Program-made: the position numbers and the translations under genes
Part shown: positions 62,966 to 64,000 of the stretch, one piece after another
Layout of the letters: the number at the start of each line of letters is the position of its first letter
Numbering within the stretch: the stretch's first letter is position 1
DNA from: Prionace glauca
Lineage: Eukaryota > Chordata > Chondrichthyes > Carcharhiniformes > Carcharhinidae
NCBI GenBank assembly: GCA_037974335.1
Contig: CM075760.1
Span: 31,781,942 to 31,845,941, forward strand
DNA length: 64,000 nt
Direction of reading: 5' to 3'
The notes under the pieces: model-generated
The model's database searches: none
What the model was told of the DNA's origin: nothing
The model's input: only the letters and a program-made list of their open reading frames with translations

Positions 62966-64000
62966 CCTATGTATGTATGTATAATTGTGACAGTTTTGGG
63001 CAGCATTATCAGTGTGTGTATTTTTTTAACTGTTGCTCCAAGTTTCACCGACCATAGTGAAGTGAATATGATCTAGACAACCCGAATAATGGAACATATT
63101 TTCAATGCTTTGCTGGAGAAATGTATTTTATGTGAGGGGCACGGTGATATCAGGAGAGAGAATGAAATAATTCATTGATGTATCTCAGAGAGCTCAGGGA
63201 CAGAACAGTTAAAACCCGGGGAGGAATCTATGACTTGTTTAAATTTGTATTCTGGGAAATCAATGCCAGCACATGGTTAACAGGAACAAGAGTGTTGAGA
63301 CATTTTAAATTATGTTGCATTGGTTTATATATATATTTCAATGATTAAGATAATGGTACTTCAAAATCTGTAGCAAGTAAACCGGAAACTAATTTGTACT
63401 GTTGGCAACTGGGTCCTTATAGTAGAGAAATGTTCCCTTCCAAACACAGGAGAGGGAGGAGAGTGAGCTCAGAGTTTCCCTCTCCCTACCCAGTGATACA
63501 ATGTCACTGATGGTGCTAACCACTGAGGAAGTACACGTGAGTGGATTAAATAATGACATTCCTCCTCTTTTCATTGAGGAAGTTTTGGGACATGGATTAA
63601 CTACTGCTCCTCCCCTCTCTTTGCTGGGTTAGTGGGAATCCAGGATGTTAACAACTTCACTCTCCCTCAATCCGATGGGGGGAATATTTCTCCATGTTTT
63701 TTGTGTGTGACCCTCACTTCAGTTCCCAGTGGGTGCGGTGCAGTAGCTTAAAGAGGTGGTCAATGAGAGAAACAGGGCCCAGTGATCTAAATGTTGTGTT
63801 TGTGTGTCAGACATGTTAAAAATGTCGGAGTGTTTTCCCCTCAGCGGGAGGAAAGTCAGTGAAGATATTTTGCAGAATCCTGTAATGAATGTGCTCTACT
63901 CTATCCCTGACCCAGTGTCTATCTCCGCTGGGAGCACTGGTTCAACAATGTTGGGTCCGAGACATGAAAATATCTGACTCAAAATCAAAGATATGGAAGT
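62966..64000. other. No exon recognised; likely Ig intron
   Basis: Upstream (minus strand) of the TM exon. I searched by eye for a constant-domain pattern (Cys...Trp...Cys) and a secretory tail on the minus strand and saw none. Confidence 0.45.

Noticed and set aside
62080-63048. Cys/Val- or His/Thr-rich frames in the TG tract
   Set aside because: Low-complexity translation of a microsatellite.
62966-64000. Possible CH4 or secretory-tail exon upstream of the minus-strand TM exon
   Set aside because: No Cys-Trp-Cys domain pattern or acceptor-framed exon could be recognised by eye.

Overview
The window looks like elasmobranch (shark) genomic DNA. It carries two copies of an immunoglobulin heavy-chain transmembrane exon with a shark/vertebrate mu-type sequence, a dense cluster of C2H2 zinc-finger (ZNF) genes, and the interspersed repeats typical of sharks: CR1 LINEs ending in repeated cttatg, an L2-like LINE, tRNA-derived SINEs of the HE1 type, a second tRNA-derived SINE, and Penelope-like element (PLE) fragments. 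The species cannot be fixed from sequence alone. No bacterial or viral features were seen.

Layout. 2.4-6.9 kb: ZNF gene (-), a CpG-rich promoter with NRF1/YY1 motifs, a 45-bp tandem array and a decayed ZNF array (+). 7.0-17.4 kb: mostly nested retroelements, including a 3.4-kb CR1 LINE. 17.5-18.6 kb: ZNF (-). 19-26.7 kb: SINEs, a second NRF1/YY1 promoter and LINEs. 27.2-32.9 kb: two related ZNF genes (+). 33-34.5 kb: an inverted LINE. 34.5-37.2 kb: an AC-rich intron, immunoglobulin TM exons and 3' UTR (+). 38.1-39.4 kb: ZNF (-). 40.6-43.9 kb: promoter, ZNF and CR1 tail (+). 46.2-46.7 kb: CpG promoter. 48.96-50.5 kb: inverted near-identical copy of the 42.3-43.9 kb ZNF+CR1 block. 50.8-54.1 kb: a 1088-residue ZNF split by a 51-copy, 24-bp coding minisatellite. 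55-59.7 kb: SINEs, PLE fragments, a tRNA-Val relic, a CpG promoter and LINEs. 59.8-63 kb: the second immunoglobulin TM block (-).

The two TM blocks converge (TM exons at 36.1 kb + and 60.7 kb -), are about 24.5 kb apart and enclose several ZNF genes. The ZNF proteins are presumed nuclear DNA-binding repressors or regulators built almost only of fingers. I saw no KRAB, SCAN or BTB domain in the finger exons. Four ZNFs have a clear last-exon splice acceptor that can be paired in principle with CpG first exons upstream. Several share a 5' leader made of fossil fingers, with the start codon lying at a former finger linker. The best leads are the paired IgM TM exons, the minisatellite that seems to have grown from a zinc-finger linker, and the CR1-tailed ZNF copy.
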